This document shows, piece after piece, positions 29,196 to 39,437 of a stretch of 64,000 bases of DNA. This DNA is from Branchipolynoe longqiensis (Eukaryota; Annelida; Polychaeta; Phyllodocida; Polynoidae), in contig CM059203.1 in the NCBI GenBank assembly GCA_030323885.1, positions 1,550,001 through 1,614,000 on the forward strand, written 5' to 3'. A model generated the notes under the pieces. That model saw only the letters and a program-made list of their open reading frames with translations, did not search any database and was not told the origin of the DNA. Position 1 is the first letter of the stretch. Every line of letters begins with the position of its first letter. The position numbers were made by a program, and so were the translations under genes.

Positions 29196-30185
29196 ATGCT
29201 CCCCTCCAACCTCTTTCTGCTTGCAGGCTCGGAGTATGCGGGGCTCGCCTGGGCTGCGATTGCCAGGCAGATGGAGCCCAGGGCCCCGGGGTCGTGGGCC
29301 AACTACAACACCACCATCACCAAATACACAGCCCACTGCAACCACTATGCGGTGCTGCCCCTGTCCCCCACCCCGCTCCAGATCAGGTGCTGGATAGAAG
29401 AGCGAGCGGCCCGACTGTGCCCATCATCTGTGGCGAACTCGGTGTCGCACCTCAGGCTCTTCTTCCGGCTCAGCGAGGCCTCCACCCGAACCCTCGACCA
29501 CATAACCGTGCGACTGGCGATGGACGCACTCCGCAGGTCCAAGACCCACAGGCCCAAGGCCCCCGTGCACGCACCCATGAGCATCATATGGCAGGCGGTC
29601 ATCGACATCCGGACTGACCTGCCCGCGGCGGTGGTGGCCTTCGCGCTCCTGGTCATGTTCTTTGCGGGGGCCCGGCAATCCGAGGTCGCGCCAAGGTCGG
29701 CGGCCACCTTTGGTAGAACGTGGCACACCACCAGGGCCAACGTCTGGGAGCGGGACGGGGCCCTGTGCATCGACCAGAAGTGGGCCAAAAATATGCAGGC
29801 CAACAACCAGTCACGCCTTCTGGTACTGCCGTCAGCTCCGGACCCCCACATCTGCCCGGTCCGGGCGTACGGTGTGATGCTCCGCATTGCCCCCACCTCC
29901 GCCCCCGCCCAGCCCCTCCTGCTGTTCCCGGGGGACAGGCAGCCCATGACCATCCCCTACATCGCCCGGAGGTGGAGGGAGGCCCAGGCGGCCCGGTCCG
30001 ACCACCCCCCATACATACTCCATGCCATAAGAAGGGCGGCGGCGACGGTCGCATTCACCTCGGGCAGCTCTGAGCTTGAGGTGCAGCGATTAGGGGGATG
30101 GACCTCCGATGCCTACAAGCGCTACTTCAGCACCCAGGCCTCCAAGAAGGTCAACGCCGCACTCGTCCGAGCCATGACACAGTAG
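29196..30185 (+). CDS. Tyrosine recombinase (YR)
   Basis: A ~330-residue intact frame. The N-terminal SAM-like half (SWANYNTTITKYTAHCNHY, SVANSVSHLRLFF) is followed by a catalytic half. The latter has a first Arg box FFAGARQSEVAP, LHAIRRAAATVAF (His and second Arg), GGWTSDAYKRYFS (Trp and the nucleophile Tyr region), and a conserved IARRWREAQAA stretch. It ends with a TAG eight bases before a Gypsy LTR's target duplicate. It is the best preserved YR here together with that at 8088-8954. It would integrate circular cDNA without duplicating the target. Confidence 0.92.
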   Translation: MLPSNLFLLAGSEYAGLAWAAIARQMEPRAPGSWANYNTTITKYTAHCNHYAVLPLSPTPLQIRCWIEERAARLCPSSVANSVSHLRLFFRLSEASTRTLDHITVRLAMDALRRSKTHRPKAPVHAPMSIIWQAVIDIRTDLPAAVVAFALLVMFFAGARQSEVAPRSAATFGRTWHTTRANVWERDGALCIDQKWAKNMQANNQSRLLVLPSAPDPHICPVRAYGVMLRIAPTSAPAQPLLLFPGDRQPMTIPYIARRWREAQAARSDHPPYILHAIRRAAATVAFTSGSSELEVQRLGGWTSDAYKRYFSTQASKKVNAALVRAMTQ

Positions 30186-30192
30186 CCCACGG

Positions 30193-30341
30193 TGTAATGT
30201 ATATGTGTATCGTGCGTATAGCGACAGGTGTTCTCGGGTCACGAGAGGTCGCGAGAGGTCACAAGAGGTCACCTTGGCCGTGGGGCCGGCTAATAAAGTC
30301 AGTTCTACTACGTAACTCATTGGGTTCACTCATACTTTACA
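30193..30341 (+). repeat. 5' LTR of young Gypsy
   Basis: 149 bases, TG...CA ends, with tandem GAGAGGTC/CAAGAGGTC motifs and TAATAAAG. TGGTGTCAGACGAGGAG follows directly and fits a tRNA primer-binding site (TGG start). Confidence 0.95.
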
Positions 30342-30358
30342 TGGTGTCAGACGAGGAG

Positions 30359-31042
30359 ATGAACCAATGTATCATGGCTCTCACAGGGTTGAAACCGCCG
30401 GCGCCATTGAATTTAGAGGACGACTTAGCGACAAATTGGCAAACATGGATACAAGCGTACAAAATTTATGCCATAGCTACAGGCGCTGTAAACAAAACGG
30501 AGAAGATACAATGTGCAATTTTTTTGCATGTGGCGGGAGCCGAGGCGCAGAAGGTGCACAGGACAATGCAAATTGATGACACGGAGAGAGAAAGGATAGG
30601 ACCGCTTGTAACGGCATTTAGAGAGTACTGTGAGGGAAAAGCGAATATCACGGTAATTCGGTATAAATGTCATTCGTACAACCAGACAACGCAGAACATG
30701 GAAACGTACATTAGGGAGCTACGAACGCGAGTGGCGCAATGTGAGTACGGTGAGCTTGAAAGCTCACTCTTATGTGACAGGTTGGTCTGTGGTGTGAAGA
30801 GTAATACACTCAGAGACAAATTGCTACAGACACAGAATTTGAGTCTTGACAAATGTATCGACATGTGTAGACTCAGTGAACATACTTCTGCCACGCTCAT
30901 GCCGACGTACAGCGCGGGAACGCCCAATGAACATAGTATCGACGCCATTGAAGCTACCGGTAACCGGCGCGCACAGCAACAGGCACGCCCCCCCAACATG
31001 GACACGCCCCCAATTCAGGGCGCCAAAAACAGCTGCGAATAA
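30359..31042 (+). CDS. Gag of young Gypsy
   Basis: A frame of about 228 residues. The capsid-like region includes NWQTWIQAYKIYAIATG, a YIRELRTRVAQCEYG segment and CDRLVCGVKSNTLRDKLL, typical of Gypsy capsids. An ATG also lies at 30341 across the LTR/PBS boundary; I prefer 30359, but either is possible. The frame ends before the zinc knuckles, which are encoded in the overlapping pol frame. Gag and pol overlap and pol is in the +1 frame relative to gag, so frameshifting is needed to make Gag-Pol and nucleocapsid. Confidence 0.85.
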   Translation: MNQCIMALTGLKPPAPLNLEDDLATNWQTWIQAYKIYAIATGAVNKTEKIQCAIFLHVAGAEAQKVHRTMQIDDTERERIGPLVTAFREYCEGKANITVIRYKCHSYNQTTQNMETYIRELRTRVAQCEYGELESSLLCDRLVCGVKSNTLRDKLLQTQNLSLDKCIDMCRLSEHTSATLMPTYSAGTPNEHSIDAIEATGNRRAQQQARPPNMDTPPIQGAKNSCE

Positions 31043-34000
31043 AATACAGTGTGATTGGTGTGGCTATTTGCACGTACGCGGTCAGTGTCCGGCGAAGGGG
31101 AAGGAATGTGCAGGGTGCCATAAAATCGGTCATTTTGTGAAGGTTTGTTGGTCACAACAAAATAGAGCAGCGTCGGTAAATGAAGTAAATGTGGACGCAA
31201 ACAACACAATGGATGATAGAGGGAGTCATGTCTCGGTTGGAGATGATGAGTATGACTTGTTTGTGGGAGAAGTAATGTGCAAGGAGGACAATGATACGGA
31301 ACCATGGTTCACGGACGTAACAATAGGGAGGAATGACATCAAATTCAAACTGGATACTGGGGCTGAAGCCAACCTCATGCCACGACACATATTCGACAGA
31401 ATCAAGAACGTGCAGCTGAAGCCATCAAGATGTACGCTCGTGACGTTCACCGGTCAACGGTTGACACCGGAGGGGGAAGCCGACATCAACATACGGGGGC
31501 GGAGTGTCAACTTTCAAGTAACCCGAGCTGGATGTCCGATCCTCGGAAGACAAGCCTGTGTACAGCTGGGACTGGTCGCACGTGTACACAAGGTGAATAC
31601 ATCTACAGATGACATTGCAGCAGCTGCTAATAAGATGGTAAATAAGTTTAAAGATGTTTTTGAGGGCTTAGGAATAATTAAAGTGGATGCAAAGTTGTAC
31701 ATTGACAGTAGTGTAGACCCAGTCGTTGATCCACCAAGACGCATACCACACGCGATAGTTGATGACGTAAAAGTTGAGCTTGATCGAATGTTGAAATTAG
31801 GGGTCATTGTACAGCAAACTGAACCTACACCATGGGTAAGTTCAATTACCATAGTACGTAAGCCGGGGAAAGTCAGAATTTGTCTTGACCCGACAAAACT
31901 GAATAGAGCTATCCTGAGAGGTCCGTATCCAATTCGGACAGTAGAAGAAGTTGTTGCAAACATACATGATGCTCAGTACTTTTCGGTATTGGACGCAAAC
32001 TCAGGATATTGGCAAATTCAGCTTGACAAAGATAGTTCTATCTTATGTCCTTTCAACACCCCATGGGGTAGGTTTCGTTTTACTAGACTTCCATTTGGCA
32101 TAAAAACGGCCGGAGATTTATTCATACAGCAAATGAATGAGTTACTGAATGACTTAGCAGGGGTACAAATAGTATCGGATGACATTTTGATTTATGGTAG
32201 CACAGTGGAGGAGCACAATGCAAGATTGGAAGCAGTGTTAAAGAGAGCACGAGAGATAAACCTGAAATTAAATCCAACCAAATCGAAAATTTGTAAATCG
32301 GAAGTTAATTATGTGGGTCATTTGTTAACAGCTAAGGGGTTGAAACCGAACAAAGATAGAGTACAGGCCATAGTAGAAATGACAGTTCCATCAGACAAGA
32401 AAGCGTTGCAACGATTTCTGGGGATGGTCGGGTATGTAAGCAAGTTTATTCCCAACTTATCCGAAATAACAAAACCACTGAGACTAATCTTGAAAAAAGA
32501 CGTAGCATGGCATTGGCAAGAGCCACAAGCGAAAGCATTTGAGCAATTAAAATCATTGTTGGTAAGCGCGCCTGTACTTAGGTATTACAATGCTAAAGAA
32601 CCTATAACACTACAAGTGGATGCTTCACAGTCAGGATTGGGTGCCACATTGTTTCAAAATCATCAGCCCGTAGCAATGGCATCCAAGGCCCTTGATAACG
32701 CAGAAAGTAATTACGCAGTAATTGAAAAGGAATTGCTGGCCATGTGTTTCGGATGTAATAGGTTCCATGATTATATATATGGGAAAGAGATCACTATAGA
32801 AACAGACCACAAACCCCTTGTTGCCATAATGTCAAAACAGCTTCATAATTTGTCGTCCAGGATGCAACGTATGCGAATGCGCCTACAAAATTATGACATC
32901 AAAGTTATATATGTTAAAGGAACAAATCTATATTTTGCAGATACGCTATCCAGGGCTCACACCAGTAACACAGCGCCAGGAAACCTTTTTGACAAAGACA
33001 TCTCTATAGCTGAAATAGAAATAGCACCTGAAATTACGGACATAATTGCAAATGAAACGAAAAAAGATGAGACACTGCAAGAGGTAACAAGGCTCACAAA
33101 AACAGGTTGGCCAGAACAATCGCAATTAGTGAAAGAATCAGTTAAACCGTTCTTTACTTACAGACACGAGATCACAACGCAAGGTAATGTACTGCTTAAA
33201 GACAATAGAATCGTAATACCAAAGTCATTACAACAAAATATGATGGGGAAAATTCATGAATCACACATGGGAATTGTTAAATCCAAACAGTTAGCTAGAG
33301 ATAACGTATTCTGGCCCGGGATGAGCAGTCAGATCGAAGACACGATTTCTCGTTGTCAAGTTTGTCAGTGTTTCAGAAATAAGCCACACACCGAACCGTT
33401 AGTAAGTCATGATGTGCCAGACATGCCCTTTGAAAAAATAGGAGCAGATTTATTTCACGTGAATAATAGAAATTACATTATGCTAATTGATTACTACAGT
33501 AAATATCCCGAAGTGGTTGAATTAAAGTCGATGTCTAGTGCAGCTACCATTCAGGTAATGAAAGAAACATTTGCAAGGCATGGGATACCCAAAAAAGTCG
33601 TATCTGACAACGGGCCACAATTCCAAAGTGAGGAATATCGGGAATTCAGTAATGAATACGGATTCGACCGAATATATTCAAGCCCAATGCATGCACAAAG
33701 TAACGGACAAGTTGAGCGCACTATTCAAACAATCAAACGTATGATGAAAAAAGCTGTGATAGACAATAGGGATATGTACATAACGTTGTTGAACATCAGA
33801 AACACAACGATACCATCACTGAATGCGTCACCAGCGCAAATCTTAATGTCACAAACACTCAGATCTAAAATTCCTACGATTGCGGTGAACTTAAAGCCCA
33901 AAGTGCAAATGTCAAAACAAAAACAAATACAGTTAAGTCAGGAAAAACAAAAAAAATACTTTGACAAACGAGCAGGACAAGAACTGGGCAAGCTAAACAG

Positions 34001-34271
34001 GGGCGATCATGTCAGGTACTTAGACCATAAAAACGAATGGGCGTCAGGACTAATTACAAAGACAGACATGACGAGGCACAGGGATTATGAAATAACAAAT
34101 GAAGCAACACACAAAATCCGAAGAAACAGACGATTCATATACAAATGTCCGAACCCAGAAGTAAAACACAATGCAAAAGAGAATTGCAGGTTGCAAACAA
34201 GTACTAAACAAATCAGTCGTCCATACATAACCAGATATGGAAGAAGCACTTGCCCAGTAGTTAGATTGTAA
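30846..34271 (+). CDS. Pol of young Gypsy (NC, PR, RT, RNase H, integrase)
   Basis: One uninterrupted frame. The functional part begins around 31015 with two zinc knuckles (CDWCGYLHVRGQC, CAGCHKIGHFVKVC). It continues with protease (KLDTGAEANLMP), RT (VLDANSGYWQIQL motif A, IVSDDILIYG at the catalytic SDD), RNase H (LQVDASQSGLGATLF, ETDHKPLVAI), integrase zinc domain (HESHMGIVKSKQ...CQVCQC), and the DDE core (GADLF, VSDNGPQFQSEEY, SPMHAQSNGQVERTIQ). The catalytic box reads SDD where YVDD/YIDD is common. No stops or frameshifts are seen, so it is plausibly active. Confidence 0.93.
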   Translation: MTNVSTCVDSVNILLPRSCRRTARERPMNIVSTPLKLPVTGAHSNRHAPPTWTRPQFRAPKTAANKIQCDWCGYLHVRGQCPAKGKECAGCHKIGHFVKVCWSQQNRAASVNEVNVDANNTMDDRGSHVSVGDDEYDLFVGEVMCKEDNDTEPWFTDVTIGRNDIKFKLDTGAEANLMPRHIFDRIKNVQLKPSRCTLVTFTGQRLTPEGEADINIRGRSVNFQVTRAGCPILGRQACVQLGLVARVHKVNTSTDDIAAAANKMVNKFKDVFEGLGIIKVDAKLYIDSSVDPVVDPPRRIPHAIVDDVKVELDRMLKLGVIVQQTEPTPWVSSITIVRKPGKVRICLDPTKLNRAILRGPYPIRTVEEVVANIHDAQYFSVLDANSGYWQIQLDKDSSILCPFNTPWGRFRFTRLPFGIKTAGDLFIQQMNELLNDLAGVQIVSDDILIYGSTVEEHNARLEAVLKRAREINLKLNPTKSKICKSEVNYVGHLLTAKGLKPNKDRVQAIVEMTVPSDKKALQRFLGMVGYVSKFIPNLSEITKPLRLILKKDVAWHWQEPQAKAFEQLKSLLVSAPVLRYYNAKEPITLQVDASQSGLGATLFQNHQPVAMASKALDNAESNYAVIEKELLAMCFGCNRFHDYIYGKEITIETDHKPLVAIMSKQLHNLSSRMQRMRMRLQNYDIKVIYVKGTNLYFADTLSRAHTSNTAPGNLFDKDISIAEIEIAPEITDIIANETKKDETLQEVTRLTKTGWPEQSQLVKESVKPFFTYRHEITTQGNVLLKDNRIVIPKSLQQNMMGKIHESHMGIVKSKQLARDNVFWPGMSSQIEDTISRCQVCQCFRNKPHTEPLVSHDVPDMPFEKIGADLFHVNNRNYIMLIDYYSKYPEVVELKSMSSAATIQVMKETFARHGIPKKVVSDNGPQFQSEEYREFSNEYGFDRIYSSPMHAQSNGQVERTIQTIKRMMKKAVIDNRDMYITLLNIRNTTIPSLNASPAQILMSQTLRSKIPTIAVNLKPKVQMSKQKQIQLSQEKQKKYFDKRAGQELGKLNRGDHVRYLDHKNEWASGLITKTDMTRHRDYEITNEATHKIRRNRRFIYKCPNPEVKHNAKENCRLQTSTKQISRPYITRYGRSTCPVVRL

Positions 34272-34845
34272 ACAGATCAATACCGAGGTGCACCGAATTA
34301 GATGATCGTAAATGACATGTAGAATGTGAATCATGTTGAAGAGTAAAATGATAAGCATAAAAAACATGGATGTCAACAAAGGTGTCTACCTGATTGCAGG
34401 CTTATTATATAGATAAATGTTATTAATGTATGTAGATATTAAGAGGTAATTGTCTTATTCAGCAAATGTTGCAGTTCAAATAGAAGAAACAAGTAAATAA
34501 GTAAAGCGATGCTGACAAATGCTACTGTTGTGTAAGGGAAGAAGATAAGGAGTGAGTTACAAGAAGTAGTTAGATTGATTAATTTGAATATGTTACTGTA
34601 CTTGTTTATGGTCAATGTGAACGGACAGAAATTGAAAGATGAATTGACAATTGTAAAAACAGATAGGCACCAGTCGAAGGTGAGACTGGGTAATAAGTAC
34701 CTCTAGGTTAGACCTAGGGTTACCATGGTGAAGATAGTCAGACAGATGTTATGGATTTTTGTTGTATTAATGATGTACTGTTAACAACGATGCTTGTGTG
34801 TATTGATTCAGATTTCCGACATGCTTGTCCGAGGAAAAAGGGAGA
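34272..34845 (+). other. 3' untranslated region of young Gypsy
   Basis: 574 bases without a long frame or env-like sequence. It ends in the polypurine tract next to the 3' LTR. Confidence 0.75.
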
Positions 34846-34994
34846 TGTAATGTATATGTGTATCGTGCGTATAGTGACAGGTGTTCTCGGGTCACGAGAG
34901 GTCGCGAGAGGTCACAAGAGGTCACCTTGGCCGTGGGGCCGGCTAATAAAGTCAGTTCTACTACGTAACTCATTGGGTTCACTCATACTTTACA
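34846..34994 (+). repeat. 3' LTR of young Gypsy
   Basis: 149 bases, one observed difference from the 5' LTR, followed by CACGG. Confidence 0.95.
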
Positions 34995-34999
34995 CACGG

Positions 35000-35519
35000 T
35001 GCAACCAAACCTACGACAAACCCCGATACTACATTGGGTTGGCCGGAAAAATATAAACAATACCAATGAATCATCAATTAATTATATTGCGGGGGCTCGT
35101 AATTAAACAATGGTCACAGCCATTCCTCTAATTGACACTTATTAATTAACTAACCATTAATCATTATTATATAATATTCCACATTACTCAACCACTGCTA
35201 CCCGCTGGTTGACATCTCACCTCGCCTTGCTCACCTGTCGCACCTCATTCATGCCATTCTCATCCCCCATTCTGATCACCACATGACAATGATTCTTTGC
35301 AGCTCGCGGATGCCCGCAAAACAGAAAGCCATTCATGTAATGCCCCCGGGGGCTGCCCGGAATAAAGACATGTTATCCCATCCGTGCCTCCTTGTCTTGT
35401 GTGCCATGGCCGCAATGTATAGCATAGTTATATAAATCTTACCTCAGTACATATGATGGATAACTGTTGTTTTCCCGAGGTACAAGTCTCGGATAGTTGT
35501 GGGTCAGCTCCATTTTTAG
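35000..35519 (+). other. 3' tail of YR element and flank
   Basis: AT-rich, then a CCCCCGGGGG segment and AATAAAGACATG near 35361, which probably belongs to the 3' region of the YR element. No gene is seen. Confidence 0.5.
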
Positions 35520-35834
35520 GTAGGTGGATTAGACTACGTAAGCCCAAATAAATAGCCTGAGCTCTAGTACATTTATGTGATCGGAAATTTCATCTTCCAT
35601 CCACCGACCACCAGTCGCTTGTTGGTCTCTATGAGCCCCCCATCCTTCTAGGGACACATCCGTTGTAACTGTCATATTGGGTTCATCCATTCTAATGGGG
35701 TTTGGTGAGTCATTAATGTGTGACAGCCACCACATAATATCTTGCAAACTCTCTGAGGAGATGGTAATGGGCCTCTCAAATTTACCTTTAGTGTGAGCCA
35801 ACGGCCTCTCAAATTTCCCTTTAGTGCAAGCCAA
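35520..35834 (-). pseudogene. DIRS-like RNase H fragment
   Basis: A minus-strand frame with ESLQDIMWWLSHINDSPNPI, the RNase H start VTTDVSLEGWGAHR, TGGRWMEDE and HINVLELRLF. This WWL...TDxSxxGWGA...TGGxW...HINxLEL pattern is the RT-RNase H junction of DIRS-like elements. It is only ~100 residues long, and a duplicated KGKFERP segment is visible at its N-terminus (two tandem copies). It is a different family from the three YR elements above and is a relic. Confidence 0.8.
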
Positions 35835-35839
35835 TGCTA

Positions 35840-37380
35840 AATTCTTAGCTATTTCTAGTTATTTAATATGGGCCTTGCCATACAGAATAGCAAGGGCATA
35901 GGCTATCATGATAGCTATTAATATTGCAACCTTTCTTATCTTTGGACTCCGTAAATGTAACAATTATACTACGGAACTTGGAGGTACGCCTAACACATTT
36001 GGGGAATCTCAAGGAAACCCAGGAATATATCCTAACGATGTAAGTGGCTCCTGCCAAACATCTCTCCGTTTGGCAATGGGCGGCATTACAAAGAACAATG
36101 GCGGCATTGTTCTAAGGATGTTATGACAACTTGTAATTAACCTGTAAATCAGTTAATATTCAATAAAAAGTTCTAAAAACTTGGTGTATGTGAATGCTAA
36201 AATTAACTATACCAACGTATCCATTCAAAAACGATACTAACCTGGTTGGTTTAGTAGTTAATGTAGAAAAACTGCCGGAGCTACTCAACAAACGTCCTCC
36301 CGTTGTGAGTAGATTATGCGAATTGCTGCACCCGAATGTGCTTCCTTCTCCCTGGACTACGAGTAGCCAGAGCGTAGTACCGAGGTAAACAAAATATATA
36401 TACCTATCTGGCTGGGCATACAAATAACACATTACACAATAGCACCCTCCCCTGCTGTATATATCGGAATATTTTACAAGGTGACACATGGGGGACGCCA
36501 GATTATCACTGAGATAATCGATGTTTGCCCACCATGGCAGACACAACAGTTTACGTGGCATCGCGCATGCGTCACAGAAGTGGCCAGGTGGTGCATGCAT
36601 GTATAATCAACTTCTCGCTGGTAGGACTCCCGTCAAATCTATATATTGACAAGGTTCACAACAGTGGGCTAAAGTTGCATAGTCCGATGGCATTTGAAGT
36701 TGTGCCTTATTTTTTAGATAAATATATCAAACTGATCATTAGCCTGGAGTAATTTTGATGAAAAGCTGCTAATTTCATACAATTTGAGCTGAAAGTAGGT
36801 ACCGGCAGCACCCATTAAAAATCCAGGAATGGTGCTTTTTTCATCAATATTCACATGCTTGTAACTATTTCTGTATGTATATGATTTAGATGAAATTACA
36901 TATCCTAGAACATCAACATATGTTCTATTCGATAGTGTTGTTGGATAGAATATACAGTAAGTTTGTATTTAAGTAAACTCCATTTGTATGATGAGTGTAT
37001 TTAGTGAATATTCCTTCATTACTGATGTAAATGAAAATGACTGTGAAAAGAGGGTATTTTAATGGGCTCGCGCTTCCTTGCACTACCTCGTAGAAAGTCA
37101 AGAATGGTATCTGAAGAAGCGCAATGACCCCAGCTTTCTAACCATATAGGTTTGCCTAGGTCAAAAAGGTCAATTTCTGCAATTTAAATAATTTAGAAAG
37201 TTTAAAGCCCATGTACTGAATTAAAAAATATGTTAAACCTAGTAAGATTTGGTATGGATAGACAGACAATTTAATTACCTTTCCAATGATACCAATCTTA
37301 CTATAGTGCCAGGTAGCCCAAGGAGCCGGAGGCAGAATATTGACACCAACCTGTTTGGGCCGTTGCTGACCATACTAGTT
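35840..37380. other. AT-rich DNA, no gene recognised
   Basis: Only short frames without recognisable motifs. A minus-strand frame at 36160-36600 (146 residues, Cys-rich in its first third) is the longest. It has no family I know and atypical composition, so I do not call it. Confidence 0.5.
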
Positions 37381-37399
37381 TCACAATGATGACACCCAT

Positions 37400-37945
37400 G
37401 TAGAAACATGTATTTGACATTGATGTCCATTGACTTATATCACAAGATATATAATCTAATATTGTACCAAGTTTGGGGAAGATCCAACCATTGCTTTAGG
37501 TACAGTGAATATTTAAAGATTTATTTTAATCAATATTGTTGGTTTCAGACACTTTTAATGTGTATTTGCAATCAAAATACAGCTTTTCATATTTTTAGTT
37601 AAAATCTTTGGTATAGCTAATATGCATTAGTTCCATCTGATATGTGTGCAACATTTGAAGGAGATCCAACTATTAGATGAGCCACAGTGAGTGTTCAGAG
37701 CTTGATGAAGAAATTTATATTTTTGATTTTGTACACGTTTCTTTTATATATGCAATCAAAATGCACATTTTGTATTTCTAGATAGAATATTAAAACGATA
37801 ATGTGTATTACCTCCAGATGATATGCACTGTCAATTTATAGGATGATACACCAATTGGCTAAGCTATAATCAACATTTAGAGATTTATCAAATTAATATA
37901 TTTGGTTTTCTGACAATTTATCTTCATCTGTTCAATCAAAATTCA
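37400..37945. repeat. Three degenerate ~183-base tandem repeats
   Basis: CAATCAAAAT recurs at about 37570, 37756 and 37934. GATCCAAC(C/T)ATT-type blocks recur at about 37482, 37665 and 37844, and TTTGGTTTYMTGAC-like blocks follow each. The period is about 180-190 bases and the units are strongly diverged. Confidence 0.7.
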
Positions 37946-38835
37946 AAAGTACAAAATCTGGGTCTTGGGTCACTGCTTTGAGCAGTTTTACTATAAAGGG
38001 GCCAAAATGGTACAAATCTCGATAACCTTGATATTTACTTTAGAAATGTTTTATCGCTATCATGATTAAGTTCCATTCAAGCTCTGCCCATTCATATATG
38101 CCCACTGAGAAATAATGCATTCTAAAAATGCCAGAATGAGTCAACAAGTAGGACCTGCCGTCAAATTTTACTGCTTTACTTCTATCGTCAATCGTAGGGG
38201 AGGGACCGTCGCTGGAAGTTAGATGGTTTTTGTTGTTACTAAAACAGTTTATTAATCAGAAACTGCTGCTATTATGGGTATGGTGTATGTGGTGGGGTGG
38301 GTCAGAGATTGAAACCCACCACCTCCACCCAGGTTGGTTGCCACAAACGGGTTTCTCAAATAAAACCCTCAGGGTGGCACTTTTGTGTGTTGTACTTAAT
38401 CCATATATATATATTCAATTTAATACTTTATTTCAGACTTAGCATCATGGCATTTACATAAATTGGTCAACACTAATAAATGTGAATAACATACAAGTAA
38501 TACTATGAATACTACAATACCATTATCAAAATGTTGGTCCACGTACAGTAGTTTGTACCAATGCTTCCATATGGCAGAGGTAAATCTGAGATCACTCTCT
38601 CCTATTTACACAAGTCCCAGTATTTCACAGGTCTCGTAATAAATTTGAATATCATATTCCTGCTAACAGCCTGGAAGGCTGGCACATCAATATTGGCAAA
38701 TAGCTGACTACCACTGTGATAGCTAGATAGACAGAGTAATAACCTCATAATGTCATTATACGCAACATTCAGTTCTCTTATGTTATACATTCTATAGTTC
38801 CACCGAATCTGGGCAGCATACAAGGGAGTCCAGAA
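37946..38835. other. AT-rich DNA, no gene recognised
   Basis: No frame or RNA gene I can support. A GT/GGGT-rich patch lies near 38285. Confidence 0.5.
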
Positions 38836-39068
38836 ATGGCTGGACCGTCAGAACCAGTGTGGTCAAAGTGCATAAGGAAAATTCCAGTGATTATGTACAG
38901 TGATGTAGAGAATTTTGTCAGGTCTGTGGCAAAGGTCCCACAGAACACCCTGACAAAAGTATATAAGTTTTTTGCTGAGGCATATGTCCACAATGTTGAA
39001 GGTGAGTCTGCATAGTTACAGTAGTATTGTGTAGTTATCGGCATAACATGGGTAAACTACTAGTCTTA

Positions 39069-39212
39069 AGCCCCATTCACACACAGGCCGTAAGTCGTGT
39101 CAACTCAGGTCACGTGTGTGAATGCTCTGCTGAGGTGAATTAGGGCCAAGTCGATGTTAACTAGTTCATCTCATTTAGACCGCTCCATGAAGGGCTGTGT
39201 GCTAACGGGGCT
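39069..39212. mobile_element. Short MITE (AGCCCC(A/G)TT ends) in intron 1
   Basis: The left end AGCCCCATTCACACACAGGCC and the right end GGGCTGTGTGCTAACGGGGCT are imperfect inverted repeats. The size is ~144 bases and there is no coding. A target duplication is not evident. Confidence 0.55.
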
Positions 39213-39245
39213 ACAATAATTACAAATTAATATGCGTTTTTGTTT

Positions 39246-39437
39246 ATATATTACGGTGGTGTGTGTCTACGTGGTATAGACACATTAAACAAATGTGTAA
39301 TTGATATTGTCCCACAGAACGCACTGACAAAGGGATATATATATATTACGGTGGTGTGTGTCTATGTGGTATAGACACATTAAACAAATGTGTAATTGAT
39401 ATTGTCCCACAGAACGCACTGACAAAGGGATATAAAT
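39246..39437 (+). repeat. ~97-base tandem duplication containing an exon-like fragment
   Basis: Two copies of a unit with ATTACGGTGGTGTGTGTCTA(C/T)GTGG and CCCACAGAACGCACTGACAAAGG. The latter block resembles CCCACAGAACACCCTGACAAAAG inside exon 1 at about 38938. Part of the coding sequence, or a relative of it, was apparently captured into the repeat. Confidence 0.75.

Larger units (their letters stand above)
30193..34994 (+). mobile_element. Young complete Gypsy-type LTR retrotransposon
   Basis: LTRs at 30193-30341 and 34846-34994 are each 149 bases (TGTAATG...CTTTACA) and differ at one position that I noticed (AGCGACAGG versus AGTGACAGG). A CACGG target duplication flanks them (30188-30192 and 34995-34999). 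Internally there are gag, a pol frame without stops, and a purine tract (GAGGAAAAAGGGAGA) just before the 3' LTR. The near-identical LTRs point to a recent insertion. Domain order PR-RT-RH-INT is Ty3/Gypsy. The short LTRs and the pol type would fit Mag-like lineages, but I cannot verify the clade. Confidence 0.95.
25194..35413 (+). mobile_element. YR retrotransposon (gag, RT, RNase H, YR) interrupted by a Gypsy element
   Basis: Plus-strand order: a GC-rich start with a palindrome (ATGAGC-GGAT-GCTCAT), gag (25642-26711), RT (about 27650-28837), broken RNase H (28838-29160), YR (29196-30185), then a 3' tail with AATAAAG near 35361. The tail is split by a 4.8 kb Gypsy insertion. RT motifs are closest in type to the element at 15.6-22.2 kb. 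I cannot find the second A/B copies. The 3' end is therefore uncertain and may be lost, and the right boundary given is a guess at the end of the polyadenylation region. Confidence 0.75.

Noticed and set aside
36160..36600. 146-residue Cys-rich minus-strand ORF
   Set aside because: No recognisable zinc-finger spacing or family, and there are many rival frames in AT-rich DNA.
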